A stretch of DNA of 51,655 nucleotides from Chthoniobacteraceae bacterium. GTDB taxonomy: Bacteria; Verrucomicrobiota; Verrucomicrobiia; Chthoniobacterales; Chthoniobacteraceae. Within the stretch, counting starts at the first letter, position 1, and every line of letters begins with the position of its first letter. Below are positions 50,641-51,655 of this stretch, in pieces. Under the pieces are notes generated by a model. The model saw only the letters and a program-made list of their open reading frames with translations. It was not told the origin of the DNA and ran no database searches. Location of the stretch: the NCBI GenBank assembly GCA_947471505.1, contig CANIWM010000040.1, positions 1 to 51,655 on the forward strand, written 5' to 3'. The position numbers were made by a program, and so were the translations under genes.

Positions 50641-51655
50641 TTACGGCTGCGTCAGCTCGATGCGCCCGCCGAGCGTCGTGCCGGGGAAGAAGCCCCAGGC
50701 GCTGTTGCTCTTGGGTAGGTAGATGCCGCTTCCGGTTACCGTCCTTGGGTTGGCTGGTGTTTTGACCTTCGCTGTGAATGTCCCCTTCAACGGGAACGCT
50801 GTCCAGGCTGGCACTAGCGCGTTCACCGTCGGCTTCCCGGCGGTGATGGTCCGCGCGGTGGTGTTGCTGCTCGCTAGGTTGCCTCCGCTGATCGTGAGCG
50901 TCCCGGCCCCGGCTGGCAGCGCGGAGACTCCGGGAGCGAATACGCAGCCGTTAGCCGTGAGCGTGGTGCTCACTCCGCTTTGGTGGAGCCCTGCTGCGGG
51001 TTGCGCGGGTTTGATCCATGCGAGTTCACCGGTTACGTCCGTGGCTGCGAGGTTGGCCAGGTTGAACTCTCCTCCGATGTAGGCAGTGGGTGATGTGAGG
51101 CTCACTGCACTGTAGACAGTGAATGTTCCATTGTCGGCGAGGTCCGATTTAGCGGAGAGCGTCTTGCCGTCGGGCAGCGTCACGGTGAGCACGACGAAGC
51201 CGGTGTTGCGCACCGACACGCGGGCGATTCCGCCGCCGGGGTAGGCTGCGTCGATGCTGGCGAGTGCGACATTGTGAGTTTGCGCGGTGCCGGTAAGAGC
51301 GCTGCGGCGGAGTGAGCCGGTGAATGGGCCTCCGCTATGGGTAAGGGAGACGTTGAGCCGCCCAGCCGCATCGTTTTCAGTCACGGTGAGGTTTCCGAGC
51401 GTTGTGGGGACGGTCGCGGTTCCATTTGGCTCGGGCCGTAGGCTGAACGTCGATACGATCGATGTTGCTCCCACCCGCACCGAGGCGCTGAATGAACCTT
51501 TCGCATTCCGAGTGGCGCTCATGCGCCCGACGATTGCGCCGGTGCTATCGGTGAGTAGTCCGCTCCAACGATTGCGGGCTGTTTGCGGTGCTTGGGCGGT
51601 GACGACGACATCCGCCGTATCCGTGCTGATTCCATCGCTCACCGTGTAGTTGAAA
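50641..51655 (-). CDS. Partial CDS, C-terminal part of a large secreted beta-rich protein
   Basis: The open frame enters from the right edge with FNYTVSDGISTDTADVVV, a motif typical of repeated Ig-like or cadherin-like domains, and continues for 338 codons. The visible sequence is Ser/Thr/Gly-rich and beta-stranded with repeated segments (RNRWSGLLTDSTGAIVGRMS, GRLNVSLTHSGGPFTGSLRR). The end, GSGIYLPKSNSAWGFFPGTT followed by LGGRIELTQP, resembles the C-terminal sequence of verrucomicrobial large surface proteins that are translated in one long chain. I recall the YLPKSNxAWGFFPGTTxGGRI pattern from such proteins. No export or anchor motif is visible in this part. Confidence 0.8.
   Translation of the reverse strand, partial: FNYTVSDGISTDTADVVVTAQAPQTARNRWSGLLTDSTGAIVGRMSATRNAKGSFSASVRVGATSIVSTFSLRPEPNGTATVPTTLGNLTVTENDAAGRLNVSLTHSGGPFTGSLRRSALTGTAQTHNVALASIDAAYPGGGIARVSVRNTGFVVLTVTLPDGKTLSAKSDLADNGTFTVYSAVSLTSPTAYIGGEFNLANLAATDVTGELAWIKPAQPAAGLHQSGVSTTLTANGCVFAPGVSALPAGAGTLTISGGNLASSNTTARTITAGKPTVNALVPAWTAFPLKGTFTAKVKTPANPRTVTGSGIYLPKSNSAWGFFPGTTLGGRIELTQP

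Overview
The window looks like a chromosomal segment of a Verrucomicrobiota bacterium, probably of the Chthoniobacterales/Spartobacteria type. The grounds are protein content, high GC, and the near absence of strong Shine-Dalgarno sites. Marker content includes planctomycete/verrucomicrobial DUF1501, DUF1549/DUF1553 and cytochrome-WD40 proteins, PEP-CTERM surface proteins, a prepilin-like protein, a formylglycine sulfatase, an EF-Tu with an unusual switch I, and a very large TPR protein. The lineage is inferred from protein content, not from an rRNA gene.

Layout. 1-5.1 kb is accessory: a 13-unit, 21-bp array before a helical/FN3 protein gene, REP-type palindromes, a small gene between two attC-like hairpins, a YihY membrane protein, and a toxin-antitoxin pair whose PIN toxin has two in-frame stops and which lies between near-identical direct repeats. 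5.1-7.9 kb (minus) is the core block tuf, tRNA-Trp, secE, nusG, rplK. 8.1-12.4 kb holds a secreted propeller protein, a retron-clade reverse transcriptase with a structured leader, a DJ-1/PfpI protein, a Cys-rich secreted peptide, and rpmI-rplT. 12.4-19.6 kb holds a SWIM/Snf2 helicase, lgt, a PilT-like ATPase and a sulfatase.

19.6-22.5 kb (minus) is the most coherent system. A cobalamin riboswitch precedes three translationally coupled genes: a PEP-CTERM propeller-like protein, a second PEP-CTERM protein resembling those in B12-uptake loci, and a prepilin-like protein. I read it as a B12-controlled surface module anchored by exosortase. 22.7-24.4 kb carries a second helical/FN3-like gene whose upstream region is another 21-bp-phased array of ACGT-centred palindromes, followed by a REP/MITE-like element. 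24.4-27.8 kb is a single-chain restriction-modification gene inactivated by one frameshift and one stop.

28.9-35.2 kb (minus) is a tight operon of cytochrome-WD40, DUF1549/DUF1553 and DUF1501 proteins. 35.3-38.1 kb holds a membrane fusion protein, tsf and rpsB. 38.1-44.4 kb is one 2105-residue exported TPR protein. 44.6-48.0 kb is rseP-ispG. The right end holds a CotH-kinase/lamin-tail secreted protein and the 3' end of a large secreted beta-rich protein.
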